NCBI GenBank assembly: GCA_025934735.1
Contig: JAICWP010000004.1
Location: forward strand, 124,001 to 188,000
DNA from: Terriglobales bacterium
GTDB lineage: Bacteria; Acidobacteriota; Terriglobia; Terriglobales; Acidobacteriaceae
Direction: 5' to 3'
Length of the DNA stretch: 64,000 bases
Positions 1 to 9,037 of this stretch are shown one piece after another (the stretch's first letter is position 1; every line of letters begins with the position of its first letter). The position numbers and the translations under genes are program-made. The notes beneath the pieces are model-generated. The model saw only the letters and a list, made by a program, of their open reading frames with translations, had not been told where the DNA came from and searched no databases.

Positions 1-183
1 GTGTTCGCAGAAAAAAGTCGGTTCGCAGGACGTGTAGTACGGTTTCGTCGCCCGCTGCCTCCCGATCATCTGAAATCTTGAATTCTTATCCTGAGTAAGC
101 GCAAGCCGCGCCTGGCGCGGTGAACGCGACGAAGGACCTGCTATTATCGCTTAGCAATGGCGCGGGGGGTGCTCACAACCACT

Positions 184-226
184 TGTGACAAGGATCACAG
201 TACAAGCGGTCGCGTGGACCTAGAAT
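184..226 (+). promoter_or_regulatory. CRP/FNR-type class II promoter of the cus operon
   Basis: A perfect inverted repeat TGTGA-N6-TCACA lies at 184-199 (centre 191.5). A -10-like TAGAAT sits at 221-226, which predicts a transcription start near 233. That puts the operator centre at -41.5, the classical position for class II activation by CRP-family regulators. The first gene would start 9 nt downstream (GTG at 242). The match is seen directly; the regulator and its signal are unknown. Confidence 0.65.
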
Positions 227-241
227 CACTCTAGTATCGGC

Positions 242-601
242 GTGCAGCGCATATTCCAATCCGCGGCTTTGTTGCTGCTTGCGGCCCTCGTTGGGGCGCC
301 GCTGGCCCAGGCTGCCCGTTCCTGCCGCATGCCTGGCGCGGCTCACTGCTCCAATTGCCCCATGCCGCAGCCGCCCTCCGACTATCAGGCGAAGGCGAAT
401 TCTTCCTGCTGCCGGATTTCCGCTGCCCGGCCCTTCCCCAACCTGACTCCGCAACCGTCTACGGCGTATGTGCTCACCCCTCCGGTGCTGGGATTCAACG
501 CTGGGCAGGCGCCCTCCCCCGTACTTCTGAGCTCGGCAGCAAACAGTTCCGTGCCGCCTCTCTTGTCACCCCAGGCCCTGCTCTGCACCTTCCTCATCTA
601 G
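242..601 (+). CDS. Small exported Cys-rich protein leading the copper efflux operon
   Basis: I do not recognise a named family. The 119-residue product has a clear N-terminal signal peptide (about residues 1-25, Ala/Leu-rich, ending AQA). A short Cys/His/Met patch follows, with C28, H35, C36, C39 and M41, and then a C56-C57 pair. The rest is Pro/Ser-rich and looks unstructured. The start is GTG at 242, 9 nt after the predicted transcription start and without a Shine-Dalgarno. Position as first gene before cusC, with thiol and Met residues, suggests a periplasmic metal-binding or metal-sensing leader protein; this is inference. Confidence 0.6.
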   Translation: MQRIFQSAALLLLAALVGAPLAQAARSCRMPGAAHCSNCPMPQPPSDYQAKANSSCCRISAARPFPNLTPQPSTAYVLTPPVLGFNAGQAPSPVLLSSAANSSVPPLLSPQALLCTFLI

Positions 602-675
602 ACGTGTGTCCTTCTGCCCATTGAGTTCCGGCAGTAATCCGCCGGATAGGGAGTTTTTCATAACGGAAGGATTCC

Positions 676-2013
676 ATGAGCAGGAATGCAATCACTCGCG
701 CGCTTGCCGGGCTCGTTGCCTTGGCGGGATTAGCGGCTCAAAGCCAAACCCAGAACACCATCCAGGCGCACGTCGTCGCGGACAGCGGCCAGTCTTCTCC
801 TGCGCTACGTCTGGACGAGGTGGTGCGAGAAGCGCTGCAGAACAATCCCGCCATCCAGAGCGCGCTCCACAACGCCCAGGCCGAGCGCCGCCGGATTCCT
901 CAGGCGAGCAGTCTTCCCGACCCAAAGGTTTCGGTCAACTGGATGGGCAACATCACTCCGTTCTCAGTGCAGACGAACGACCCATCCAGCTATCGCGGTC
1001 TTGCCGCCATGCAGGAGCTACCCTTCCCTGGCAAGCGCAGCCTGCGGGGCAAAATAGCCGGCAAGGAGGCTGACGCTGCGCAAGTCGGCGTTGAGGCTGT
1101 CCGCCGCCGCCTCGTTGCCGAGATCAAGACCGCTTATTACGACTATTGGTATCTCGACAAGGCCCTGCAGATCACACTACAGAACAAGGACCTGCTGCGG
1201 AAGCTTTCACAAATTACCGAAGCCCGCTACCGCGTCGGCAAAGGCATTCAGCAGGATGTGCTGAAATCGCAGGTCGAACTCTCGCTGCTTCTCCAGAAAA
1301 TCACGGTACTGCAGCAGCAGCGGGCCACGGCGGCGGCGCGGCTGAATGCTCTGCTGGGGCGCCCGCCGGAGCAGGCGCTACCCGCTCCCGCCGATATTCC
1401 CGGCACTACTCCGCTCAACTACAGCCTGGATCAGCTTTACGGGTTGGCGGACCGCACCGATCCCGGCTTGCAACGCGAGCAACGCATGGTGGAGCGCAGC
1501 CAGCTGGCAGCCAACCTGGCCCATAAGGATTACTACCCCGACCTGGCCGTCGGCTACATGTACGAGCAGCGTCCTCTTTTACCCGACATGCACGGTTTTA
1601 CGTTTACCGTAAATATTCCCGTGTTCTACAAAAGCAAACAGCGGCAGGAAGTGGCGGAGGCTGGCGAGCAGGCAGCTGCCGCCGAAAACAACCGCCAGAA
1701 CCGCCAGAATGAGCTGGACTTCCAAGTCAAGCAGCAATACCTGGCGGCCAAGGCTTCGGAGCAGTTGCTGCAGCTCTACTCCCAGGGTGTGGTGCCGCAG
1801 TCTTCCCTGGCCCTGGAGTCTTCCATGGCTGCCTACCAGGTTGGCACGGTGGATTTTCTCAGCGTGCTCGCCAATTTCAGCACGGTTCTCAATTACCAGG
1901 TGGACTACTACCGCGAGCTGGCCAACTACCAATCCTCGCTCGCGCAACTGGAAAGCCTCACTGGCCTGGAGCTGACCACGGCTTCGACAGGGCCTGCGTC
2001 CGGGAAGGAGTGA
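676..2013 (+). CDS. cusC: TolC-family outer membrane efflux protein (CusC/CzcC type)
   Basis: A 445-residue outer membrane factor that would form the exit duct of a tripartite heavy-metal pump. It has a signal peptide (about 1-23) and two homologous TolC-type repeats of coiled-coil alpha hairpins (about 50-230 and 250-435). The first contains DEVVREALQNNPAI and the second LYGLADRTDPGLQREQ. There is no lipobox Cys at the signal cleavage region, unlike E. coli CusC. Only 4 nt separate its stop from the adaptor gene, so the two are co-transcribed. The metal assignment comes from the downstream CusB and CusA. Confidence 0.9.
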   Translation: MSRNAITRALAGLVALAGLAAQSQTQNTIQAHVVADSGQSSPALRLDEVVREALQNNPAIQSALHNAQAERRRIPQASSLPDPKVSVNWMGNITPFSVQTNDPSSYRGLAAMQELPFPGKRSLRGKIAGKEADAAQVGVEAVRRRLVAEIKTAYYDYWYLDKALQITLQNKDLLRKLSQITEARYRVGKGIQQDVLKSQVELSLLLQKITVLQQQRATAAARLNALLGRPPEQALPAPADIPGTTPLNYSLDQLYGLADRTDPGLQREQRMVERSQLAANLAHKDYYPDLAVGYMYEQRPLLPDMHGFTFTVNIPVFYKSKQRQEVAEAGEQAAAAENNRQNRQNELDFQVKQQYLAAKASEQLLQLYSQGVVPQSSLALESSMAAYQVGTVDFLSVLANFSTVLNYQVDYYRELANYQSSLAQLESLTGLELTTASTGPASGKE

Positions 2014-2017
2014 TTTC

Positions 2018-3352
2018 ATGACGACAAAATTCTTACGAATCGGTGCCCTGCTGCTGGCCGGAGCGTCCGTACTGGTGCTCATCTTCTGGCGCAGCGCTTG
2101 GGCGGGTCACGACCAGGTCACGAATCAGAGCTCGCCGGCCTCTCGCTCGCCCGCTGGTCACGAGAGCCTCACCTCTCCACATGCTTCCATGCCCGGCATG
2201 GCCGCTAGTGATCGCAAAATCCTCTACTGGTACGACCCCATGCATCCCGCCTACAAGTCGCAGAAGCCTGGCTTCGCTCCCGATTGCGGCATGCAACTGG
2301 TGCCCAAGTACGCCGATGCAGATTCGGCGCGGTCGCAAATGGCGCCCGGCGAGGTCATGATCTCGCCCGAGAAGCAGCAACTGATGGGTGTGCGCACTAC
2401 CACTGTGCAGCGCGAATCACTGGTGCGCACCATCCGTACCACCGGGCAGGTTACGGCTGATGAAACCCGGATAGCCCACGTCCACGTGAAGGTGAACGGC
2501 TGGATTGACAAGGTGTATGTGGATTTTGTCGGACAACTGGTCAAGAAAGGCCAGCCGCTATTCACGCTTTATAGTCCCGACCTGGTGGCCACCCAGGAGG
2601 AATACCTGATCGCACGCCGCGGCGAAAGCAACCTGAGTTCCTCGCCATTTGCGGAGGTTCGCCAGGGCGCCAATTCCCTGCTGCACGCCGCCCACGACCG
2701 GCTTAAGCTCTGGGACATCAGCGACGCGCAAATCGAAAAGCTGGAACGTACCGGCGAAGTCAGCCGCACCATGACCTTCTACTCGCCGGTCACCGGATTC
2801 GTCAGCGACCGCAAAGCCTTTCCCCAGAGCTCGGTCACTCCTGACATGGAGCTTTACACGGTAGCCAACCTGTCCACCGTATGGGTGATGGCCGATGTGT
2901 ACGAATACGAACTGCCGTACGTGCGGGTGGGCCAGCGAGCGGAGATTCAGCTCAGCTATTACCCCGGCAAAACCTACACCGGCCGCATCCGCTATATCTA
3001 TCCCACCTTCGACCCGCAGACGCGCACCGCCAAGGTGCGGATTGATCTTCCCAATCCCGGGTTCGAGCTGAAGCCGCAGATGTTCGCCGATGTTCAATTG
3101 CAGGTGAATTACGGCAAGCAGGTCGTGGTGCCGCAGGAGGCGGTGCTCGATTCCGGCGAGCGCCAGACGGTATTCATTGCTGCGGGCAACGGCCACTTTG
3201 AGCCGCGACTGATTAAGGCCGGGGCGCAGGTGGACGGCAAGGTCGTGGTGCTCTCCGGCCTCAAGCCGGGCGAGACCATCGTCAGCAGCGGCAATTTCCT
3301 GATTGACTCCGAAAGCCAGCTGAAGAACGCCATGGAAGGCATGCAGCACTGA
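2018..3352 (+). CDS. cusB: RND periplasmic adaptor with heavy-metal-binding domain (CusB-like)
   Basis: A 444-residue membrane-fusion protein linking the inner-membrane RND pump to the TolC-like channel. An N-terminal membrane anchor is followed at about residues 68-95 by the small heavy-metal-binding module (YDPMHP...PDCGMQLVP), typical of CusB/CzcB-type adaptors of copper/silver systems. Barrel-sandwich, alpha-hairpin and beta-barrel regions follow (about 140-430, with VHVKVNGWIDKVYV opening the lipoyl half). The Met-rich stretch at about 55-63 (ASMPGMAAS) fits Cu(I) binding. It sits between cusC and a NosL-like gene. Confidence 0.92.
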   Translation: MTTKFLRIGALLLAGASVLVLIFWRSAWAGHDQVTNQSSPASRSPAGHESLTSPHASMPGMAASDRKILYWYDPMHPAYKSQKPGFAPDCGMQLVPKYADADSARSQMAPGEVMISPEKQQLMGVRTTTVQRESLVRTIRTTGQVTADETRIAHVHVKVNGWIDKVYVDFVGQLVKKGQPLFTLYSPDLVATQEEYLIARRGESNLSSSPFAEVRQGANSLLHAAHDRLKLWDISDAQIEKLERTGEVSRTMTFYSPVTGFVSDRKAFPQSSVTPDMELYTVANLSTVWVMADVYEYELPYVRVGQRAEIQLSYYPGKTYTGRIRYIYPTFDPQTRTAKVRIDLPNPGFELKPQMFADVQLQVNYGKQVVVPQEAVLDSGERQTVFIAAGNGHFEPRLIKAGAQVDGKVVVLSGLKPGETIVSSGNFLIDSESQLKNAMEGMQH

Positions 3353-3359
3353 GGTGAAC

Positions 3360-3854
3360 ATGAAGCGCACAGACAAAATCGGCTACCTGGTGCTGGGAGG
3401 CCTGCTGGTAATGGTGCTGGCGGCGGGCTGGTTCTTCGGCCTGCGGTCGCGGAATAGCAACGTCTGCGATATCTGCCAGCGGCAGATCGATCCTCGCGCC
3501 CGCGTCACTCTGGAAATCGGCGGCAAGCGCAAAGACGCCTGCTGTGCGCGCTGCGCCATTACGGAAGCCCTGCAGGAGCGCCGGCCGGTGCGCCTCATCC
3601 GCGTCACCGACTATGCCACCGGGTCCGCCCTTTCTCCCGACCAGGCCTGGTTCGTGGATGGCAGCCGGAAGGTGCTGTGCTCGCACGACCAGCCCATGTT
3701 CGATGAATCCAAGCATGCCGAGCACCTGGCGTTCGACCGCTGCTCGCCCGGCGCCTATGCGTTTGCGCGGCGGCAGGACGCCGAAGCTTTCGCGCGCGCG
3801 AACGGCGGCGCCGTCGTGCGCCTGAACGAGCTCATGGTAGGGGTGCCGCGATGA
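3360..3854 (+). CDS. Membrane-anchored Cys-rich NosL-like protein inside the cus operon
   Basis: A 164-residue protein with one N-terminal transmembrane segment (about 8-28) and an extracytoplasmic Cys-rich domain: C36-x2-C39, then C61, C62 and C65. It resembles NosL-type metallochaperones in layout (CxxC after a membrane anchor) but I cannot confirm family membership. ATG at 3360 is preferred over GTG at 3354 because GAGGTG at 3351-3356 is a well-spaced ribosome binding site for it. The gene ends with an ATGA overlap with cusA. A role in delivering Cu to the pump, or in reductive handling of metal, is inferred from position and Cys content. Confidence 0.75.
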   Translation: MKRTDKIGYLVLGGLLVMVLAAGWFFGLRSRNSNVCDICQRQIDPRARVTLEIGGKRKDACCARCAITEALQERRPVRLIRVTDYATGSALSPDQAWFVDGSRKVLCSHDQPMFDESKHAEHLAFDRCSPGAYAFARRQDAEAFARANGGAVVRLNELMVGVPR

Positions 3855-6800
3855 TTAACCGCATCATCGAAGTCTGCGCCCGGCACAAGTTTCTGGTGCT
3901 GCTCTTTGTCGCCGTGGCTGCCCTCCTGGGCTGGCGCTCCATGAAAAACACTAAGCTGGACGCCATCCCCGATCTCTCCGAGACGCAGGTGATCGTTTAC
4001 GCCAAGTGGGACCGCAGTCCTGATATTGTCGAAGACCAGCTCACTTATCCCATCACCTCGGCCCTGCTGGGCATGCCGCGCGTCAAGGACGTTCGCGGCT
4101 TCTCCGATTTTGGCTATTCCTATGTCTACGTGATCTTCGAAGAGGGCACCGACCTGTACTGGGCCCGATCCCGCACTTTGGAATATCTGAATTCTGTCAC
4201 GCCGCGGCTGCCTCCGGGCGTGAGCGTGGAATTGGCCAAGGACGCCACTGCAGTGGGCTGGGTATTTCAGTACGCGCTGGTGGACCCGAGCCACCGCTAC
4301 AGCCTCGACCAGATGCGCAGCACGCAGGATTGGTATCTGCGCTACGCCTTGCAATCCGTTCCCGGTGTGGCTGAGGTGGCGCCCGTCGGCGGCTTCGTGC
4401 GCCAGTACCAGGTGAATATTGATCCCAACCGCCTGCTCGCCTACAGGCTGCCCATCAACACGGTGGTTGAGGCGGTACGAAAAAGCAACAACGAGGTTGG
4501 CGCCCGGCTGTTGGAGATGAGCGGCCGGGAATACATGGTGCGCGGCCTCGGCTACATCAAGAGCCTGCAGGACCTGCAAAACGTGGTGGTGGCCGCCAAT
4601 CCCCAGACAGGCACGCCCGTCCTGGTGCGCGACCTGGGCACGGTCACGCTGGGGCCCGATCTGCGCCGCGGCATTGCCGAACTGGACGGCAAGGGCGAGG
4701 TGGTGGGCGGCGTGGTTATCATGCGTTTCGGAGAAAACGCCGAAAAAGTAATCCAGCGGGTCAAGGAAAAACTCCAGGAAATCGAGCCCGGCCTGCCGCC
4801 CGGCATGAAGCTGGTCACCACCTACGACCGCTCGCAGCTCATTGACCGTTCGATTGACAACCTGAAGCACACGCTCATCGAAGAGCTCATTATCGTTAGC
4901 CTGATCATCCTCATCTTCCTCTGGCACTTTCCCAGCGCGGTCATTCCGATCATCACCATTCCACTCACGGTGGTGCTTGCCTTTATTCCCATTCAGCTAA
5001 GCGGCATGACCGCCAACATCATGTCGCTTGGTGGCGTCGCCGTGGCCATCGGCGCCATGGTGGACGCCGCCGTCGTGGTGGTGGAGCAGACGCACAAAAA
5101 GCTGGAGCACTGGGAAGCCGAGGGGCGTCCCGGAGACTACCGCGCTGTGATCATTTCCGCGGTGAAGGAAGTCGGCGGGCCCAGTTTTTTTGCCCTGCTG
5201 GTGATTGCCGTCTCGTTCTTGCCGGTATTCGCTCTGCAAGCGCAAGAAGGCCGCCTGTTCAAACCGCTGGCTTTTACCAAGAACTTTGCCATGGTCATCG
5301 CCGCCCTGCTGGCCATCACGCTTGATCCGGCGTTGCGGCTGCTCTTCACCCGCATGAGGAATTTCAGTTTCCGGCCGGCTTGGCTGGCCCGCGTGGCCAA
5401 TGCGTTGCTGGTGGGAAAGATTCACAGCGAGGAAAACCATCCCATCAGCCGCCCTCTGATGAAGCTTTATCACCCCGTGGTGGAATTTGTGCTGGAGCAT
5501 CGCTGGATGACGCTCTGCGCGGCGCTGCTGGCGATGGCGGCCACTGTGCCCGTGTTCTTCCGCCTGGGCTCGGAATTCATGCCGCCGCTGGATGAAGGTT
5601 CTCTTCTCTACATGCCGACAACCGTGCCTGGCATGTCGGTGACCGAAGCCGCCCGCCTGCTGCAAGTGGAGGATCGAATCCTGCGTTCGTTTCCCGAAGT
5701 GGAGCGCGTGTTCGGCAAGGCTGGCCGGGCCGAAACCGCAACTGATGCCGCTCCCTTCTCCATGACGGAAACCGTGGTTGTGCTCACGCCCCAGGACCAG
5801 TGGCCGAAAAAACCGCGCTGGTATTCATCGTGGGCGCCACGGCCGCTGCAGGCAGCCCTGGGGCGCATCTGGCCTGACCACATCAGCACCCAAGAACTTA
5901 TCTACGGTCCTGGCGGCATGAACGAGGCTCTGGCTCTTCCGGGCGTGGCCAACGCCTGGACCATGCCCATCCGCAATCGGATTGACATGCTCACCACCGG
6001 CATCCGCACCCCGGTAGGCATCAAGGTGCTGGGCCAGGACCTGGCCACCATTCAGCGCCTCGGGCAACAGGTGGAAAGCGCGCTCAAGGACGTTCCCGGC
6101 ACCACCAGCGTATTCGCCGAGCGCACGGCCGGCGGCTACTTCCTCGATTTCGACTTGCACCGCGACCAACTTGCCCGCTACGGGCTCATGGTAGGCGACG
6201 CGCAGGAGGTGCTCATGTCGGCCGTAGGCGGCGATTCCGTCAGCACGACCGTGGAAGGGCGCGAGCGCTATACCATCAGCATCCGCTACCTGCGCGATTA
6301 CCGCAGCGACGTTTCCAGTCTCGAGCGCGTGTTGGTGACAACCCCCTCCGGCGCCCAGGTTCCGATCGGCCAACTGGCCACGCTTCGCCTGCGCACCGGG
6401 CCGGGTATGATTCGCGACGAGAACGGCAGCCTCAGCGGCTACGTTTATGTGGACGTCACCGGCCGCGACATTGGGGGCTATGTTCGCGACGGCAAGTCTG
6501 CGGTGGCTCGCGCCGTGCAGCTTCCTCCCGGCTATCGCCTGGTGTGGTCCGGCCAGTATGAGTACATGCAACGAGTGAAGGAACGGCTGGAACTTATCGT
6601 CCCCATTACTATTTTCGTCGTCTTCCTGCTGCTCTACTTCAACACTGGTTCGGCAGTGAAGACGTGCATCATCCTGCTGGCTGTGCCCTTCTCCGCCATT
6701 GGCGCTATATGGCTTCTCTACCTGCTGCACTACAACTTGAGCATTGCAGTGTGGGTAGGACTGATTGCGTTGCTGGGGGTAGACGCAGAGACCGCGGTTT

Positions 6801-7129
6801 TTATGTTGCTTTACCTCGACCTCGCCTATCACGAGGCGCTGCAGCGCGGGCGTATGCGCAGCTGGGATGACCTCCGCGAAGCCATCGTCAACGGCGCGGT
6901 CAAGCGCCTACGGCCCAAGGTGATGACCGTGTCCTGCATGCTGTTCGGGCTGCTACCCATCATGTGGTCGGCGGGCAGCGGCGCCGATGTGATGCGCCGC
7001 ATTGCCGCTCCCCTCATCGGCGGCATCCTGACCTCGTTCCTCATGGAACTGGTGGTCTATCCGCCTATTTTTGCCATCTGGAAGTCGAGGCATTTGCCGT
7101 TCGAGCCGGTGGTTGGGGGAGGCTCCTGA
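3851..7129 (+). CDS. cusA: Heavy-metal RND efflux permease (CusA type, HME family)
   Basis: A 1092-residue proton-driven inner-membrane pump. The N-terminal TM is followed by the porter loops and the TM2-6 block. TM4 carries the monovalent-cation signature AIGAMVDAAVVVVEQ (about 397-411) with the buried Asp used for proton relay; this form separates CusA-like Cu/Ag pumps from CzcA divalent pumps. The segment PIRNRIDMLTTG in the second porter loop matches the CusA region holding a metal-binding Met. The second TM block near the end contains GVDAETAVFMLLYLD. It overlaps the NosL-like gene by 4 nt and closes the operon. Confidence 0.95.
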   Translation: MINRIIEVCARHKFLVLLFVAVAALLGWRSMKNTKLDAIPDLSETQVIVYAKWDRSPDIVEDQLTYPITSALLGMPRVKDVRGFSDFGYSYVYVIFEEGTDLYWARSRTLEYLNSVTPRLPPGVSVELAKDATAVGWVFQYALVDPSHRYSLDQMRSTQDWYLRYALQSVPGVAEVAPVGGFVRQYQVNIDPNRLLAYRLPINTVVEAVRKSNNEVGARLLEMSGREYMVRGLGYIKSLQDLQNVVVAANPQTGTPVLVRDLGTVTLGPDLRRGIAELDGKGEVVGGVVIMRFGENAEKVIQRVKEKLQEIEPGLPPGMKLVTTYDRSQLIDRSIDNLKHTLIEELIIVSLIILIFLWHFPSAVIPIITIPLTVVLAFIPIQLSGMTANIMSLGGVAVAIGAMVDAAVVVVEQTHKKLEHWEAEGRPGDYRAVIISAVKEVGGPSFFALLVIAVSFLPVFALQAQEGRLFKPLAFTKNFAMVIAALLAITLDPALRLLFTRMRNFSFRPAWLARVANALLVGKIHSEENHPISRPLMKLYHPVVEFVLEHRWMTLCAALLAMAATVPVFFRLGSEFMPPLDEGSLLYMPTTVPGMSVTEAARLLQVEDRILRSFPEVERVFGKAGRAETATDAAPFSMTETVVVLTPQDQWPKKPRWYSSWAPRPLQAALGRIWPDHISTQELIYGPGGMNEALALPGVANAWTMPIRNRIDMLTTGIRTPVGIKVLGQDLATIQRLGQQVESALKDVPGTTSVFAERTAGGYFLDFDLHRDQLARYGLMVGDAQEVLMSAVGGDSVSTTVEGRERYTISIRYLRDYRSDVSSLERVLVTTPSGAQVPIGQLATLRLRTGPGMIRDENGSLSGYVYVDVTGRDIGGYVRDGKSAVARAVQLPPGYRLVWSGQYEYMQRVKERLELIVPITIFVVFLLLYFNTGSAVKTCIILLAVPFSAIGAIWLLYLLHYNLSIAVWVGLIALLGVDAETAVFMLLYLDLAYHEALQRGRMRSWDDLREAIVNGAVKRLRPKVMTVSCMLFGLLPIMWSAGSGADVMRRIAAPLIGGILTSFLMELVVYPPIFAIWKSRHLPFEPVVGGGS

Positions 7130-7198
7130 CCAGCTCTGCTGTTTCGTGTCACAATTTCGCCTTGGCCGGCGTATTAAGGCATAAGGAGCGGAGTCTCT

Positions 7199-7783
7199 GT
7201 GATAGCGGAAACAGCGCAATCCGTCAACGCCCTTGTCCCGGCCCGGAAGTCTCGCCCTATGCAGTGGCCGGAAGCGGAATTCGAAGCGGTATTCGTGCAA
7301 CACTACCCTCGAGTAGTGAGCGTGCTCATGCGCCTTCTGGGCGAGCGTACCCGCGCCGAAGAACTGGCCAACGATGTCTTTTGGAAGCTCTACCGCACGC
7401 CTGCGATAGGAGACGGAGATGGGCGTGTGGGCGGCTGGCTTTACCGCACGGCGACCAACCTGGGCATTGATGCCCTGCGCGCGGGGACACGCCGCCGCAA
7501 GTACGAAGATGCGGCCGCGCGCTCCCAGAAAAACGCAGGGAGCGCCAGCCCGCTTGACGACATGCTGCGTGCGGAACAATGTAGCCGGGTCCGCGCCGTG
7601 CTCGCCGCCATCAAACCAGCGCAGGCGCAGATTCTTATCCTGCGCGCCAGCGGCTTCTCCTACAAGGAGCTGGCCGATGTTCTGGAAGCGGCGCCCGGCG
7701 GGATCGGCACCATGCTGAGCCGCGCCCAGGCGGAATTTCGCAAAGTTTACCTGCAATTGCACGGAGGCGAGGAGGAGTTATGA
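7199..7783 (+). CDS. ECF-type RNA polymerase sigma factor
   Basis: A 194-residue sigma-70 family ECF factor. Region 2 is at about 25-95 (FVQHYPRVVSVLMRLLGE, then WKLYRTPA and the -10 recognition helix area GWLYRTATNLGID). Region 4 with helix-turn-helix is at about 125-185 (LRASGFSYKELADVLEAAPGGIGTMLSRA is the HTH region). GTG at 7199 follows AAGGAGCG at good spacing. It overlaps the next gene, a zinc-finger anti-sigma factor, by 4 nt (ATGA), the classic sigma/anti-sigma pairing. The regulon is unknown; the ABC exporter downstream is a candidate target. Confidence 0.93.
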   Translation: MIAETAQSVNALVPARKSRPMQWPEAEFEAVFVQHYPRVVSVLMRLLGERTRAEELANDVFWKLYRTPAIGDGDGRVGGWLYRTATNLGIDALRAGTRRRKYEDAAARSQKNAGSASPLDDMLRAEQCSRVRAVLAAIKPAQAQILILRASGFSYKELADVLEAAPGGIGTMLSRAQAEFRKVYLQLHGGEEEL

Positions 7784-8976
7784 ATTGTTTGAGCGATGGA
7801 ACCCTGCAGTCTTACCTGGACGGCGAACTAGACAAGATCGAACTGCAGGAAGTAAATCAGCACCTGGCCTCGTGCCCCAACTGCCGCAGCCGCCTGGAGC
7901 TGTTGCAATCGCAGTCTGAGCGCGTGCAGCGCGCTCTGGGCGGACTCGCGTCCGGCAATGAAGCCATTGATCCCGCCCCCGCTCTCGCCCGCTTCCGAGC
8001 TGCCTTGGGTGACGAATTGGAACCGAAGCCGCGATTGTGGGGTCGAGTGTTTGCGCCCCGCCTCCGTCCCGCCTGGGGTGCGCTGGCCCTGGTGGGCACC
8101 GTCGCAGTATTCCTCAGCGTTGCTCCGGCCCGCACCTTCGCGGAAAGATTCCTGGCCATGCTGCGGGTGAAAAGGATTACCGCGGTCTCGGTGTATCCGG
8201 TCAGCACCGAAACCCAGACTGATCAGCGCACGGCGAAGATGCTCAGCCAGCTGATCTCAGACGATACCGTGGTCACCGAGGACGCAGGCAAGCCGCAGCC
8301 TCAGGCTAGCGCTGCCGCCGCCAGCAAGGTCGTTGGTTTCGAGGTGCGCACCATCGGTCAACTGGGTGCACCGCAGAAAATCATGGTCAACGGCGAGGCT
8401 GGTTTCCAGATGACTCTGAACCGTGGCCGCATGCAAGCTATCCTGCAAGAAACCGGAAGGTCAGATATCCAACTGCCGGCCGCGATTGACGGCGCCTTGG
8501 TGGCAGTACACATTCCCCGGACGGTCATGACCGCCTATGGCAATTGCCCGGAACACCGCATGCGCCGCCACGGCCCTGCCTCCCAGCAACAACCGCAAGG
8601 TCCCTCAAAGCAGTCCCAAGCCGAGGACAACTGTATTGTCCTGATACAGGCGCCCAGCCCGACGGTAAGCGTGCCGCCGAATCTCAACATTTCGCAACTG
8701 GCCGAAGCGGCGCTGCAATTCGCCGGCATGAGTCCTTCAGAGGCTCATTCCTTCTGCCAGACAGTGGATTGGTCCTCCACCCTGGTGGTGCCGGTGCCGG
8801 GCAACATTGGTTCTTATCAGACGGTTAACGTGGACGGCGTCTCCGGCACGCTCGTCTCTTTGCCTAAGGAGCAGAGATATAGCCTGTTTTGGGTGAAGAG
8901 TGGCATCATCTACGCCATGAACGGCCATGGCGATCCCAACCAGGCGCTGAACCTGGCAGCCTCGCTGACCGACTAG
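7780..8976 (+). CDS. Membrane anti-sigma factor with zinc finger
   Basis: A 398-residue single-pass protein predicted to hold the upstream ECF sigma factor. The N-terminal cytoplasmic ZAS-type zinc finger shows H28-x3-C32-x2-C35 (NQHLASCPNC), with C3 as a possible further ligand. A transmembrane segment lies at about 98-117, followed by a long extracytoplasmic domain of about 280 residues. That domain has no motif I can name and may sense an envelope signal. Translation is coupled to the sigma gene by ATGA overlap. Confidence 0.87.
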   Translation: MNCLSDGTLQSYLDGELDKIELQEVNQHLASCPNCRSRLELLQSQSERVQRALGGLASGNEAIDPAPALARFRAALGDELEPKPRLWGRVFAPRLRPAWGALALVGTVAVFLSVAPARTFAERFLAMLRVKRITAVSVYPVSTETQTDQRTAKMLSQLISDDTVVTEDAGKPQPQASAAAASKVVGFEVRTIGQLGAPQKIMVNGEAGFQMTLNRGRMQAILQETGRSDIQLPAAIDGALVAVHIPRTVMTAYGNCPEHRMRRHGPASQQQPQGPSKQSQAEDNCIVLIQAPSPTVSVPPNLNISQLAEAALQFAGMSPSEAHSFCQTVDWSSTLVVPVPGNIGSYQTVNVDGVSGTLVSLPKEQRYSLFWVKSGIIYAMNGHGDPNQALNLAASLTD

Positions 8977-8997
8977 CTGAATAGCTGGACAGTTAAC

Positions 8998-9009
8998 TAG
9001 CTGAATGGT
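8998..9009 (+). repeat. Short intergenic repeat TAGCTGAATGGT, copy 1
   Basis: The 12-mer TAGCTGAATGGT occurs here and again at 11072-11083, each time just after a gene end. The surrounding 8975-9030 also holds reiterated TAGCTGAAT and CTAGACAG units (GCTAGACAGCTAGACAG). It may be a small dispersed intergenic repeat; function unknown. Confidence 0.4.
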
Positions 9010-9037
9010 CTAGGCTAGACAGCTAGACAGCTTTCGC

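Noticed and set aside
3755-4927. 390-codon minus-strand open frame
   Set aside because: It lies antisense to cusA, has low-complexity His/Gln/Arg composition typical of a shadow frame in GC-rich DNA, and no ribosome binding site.
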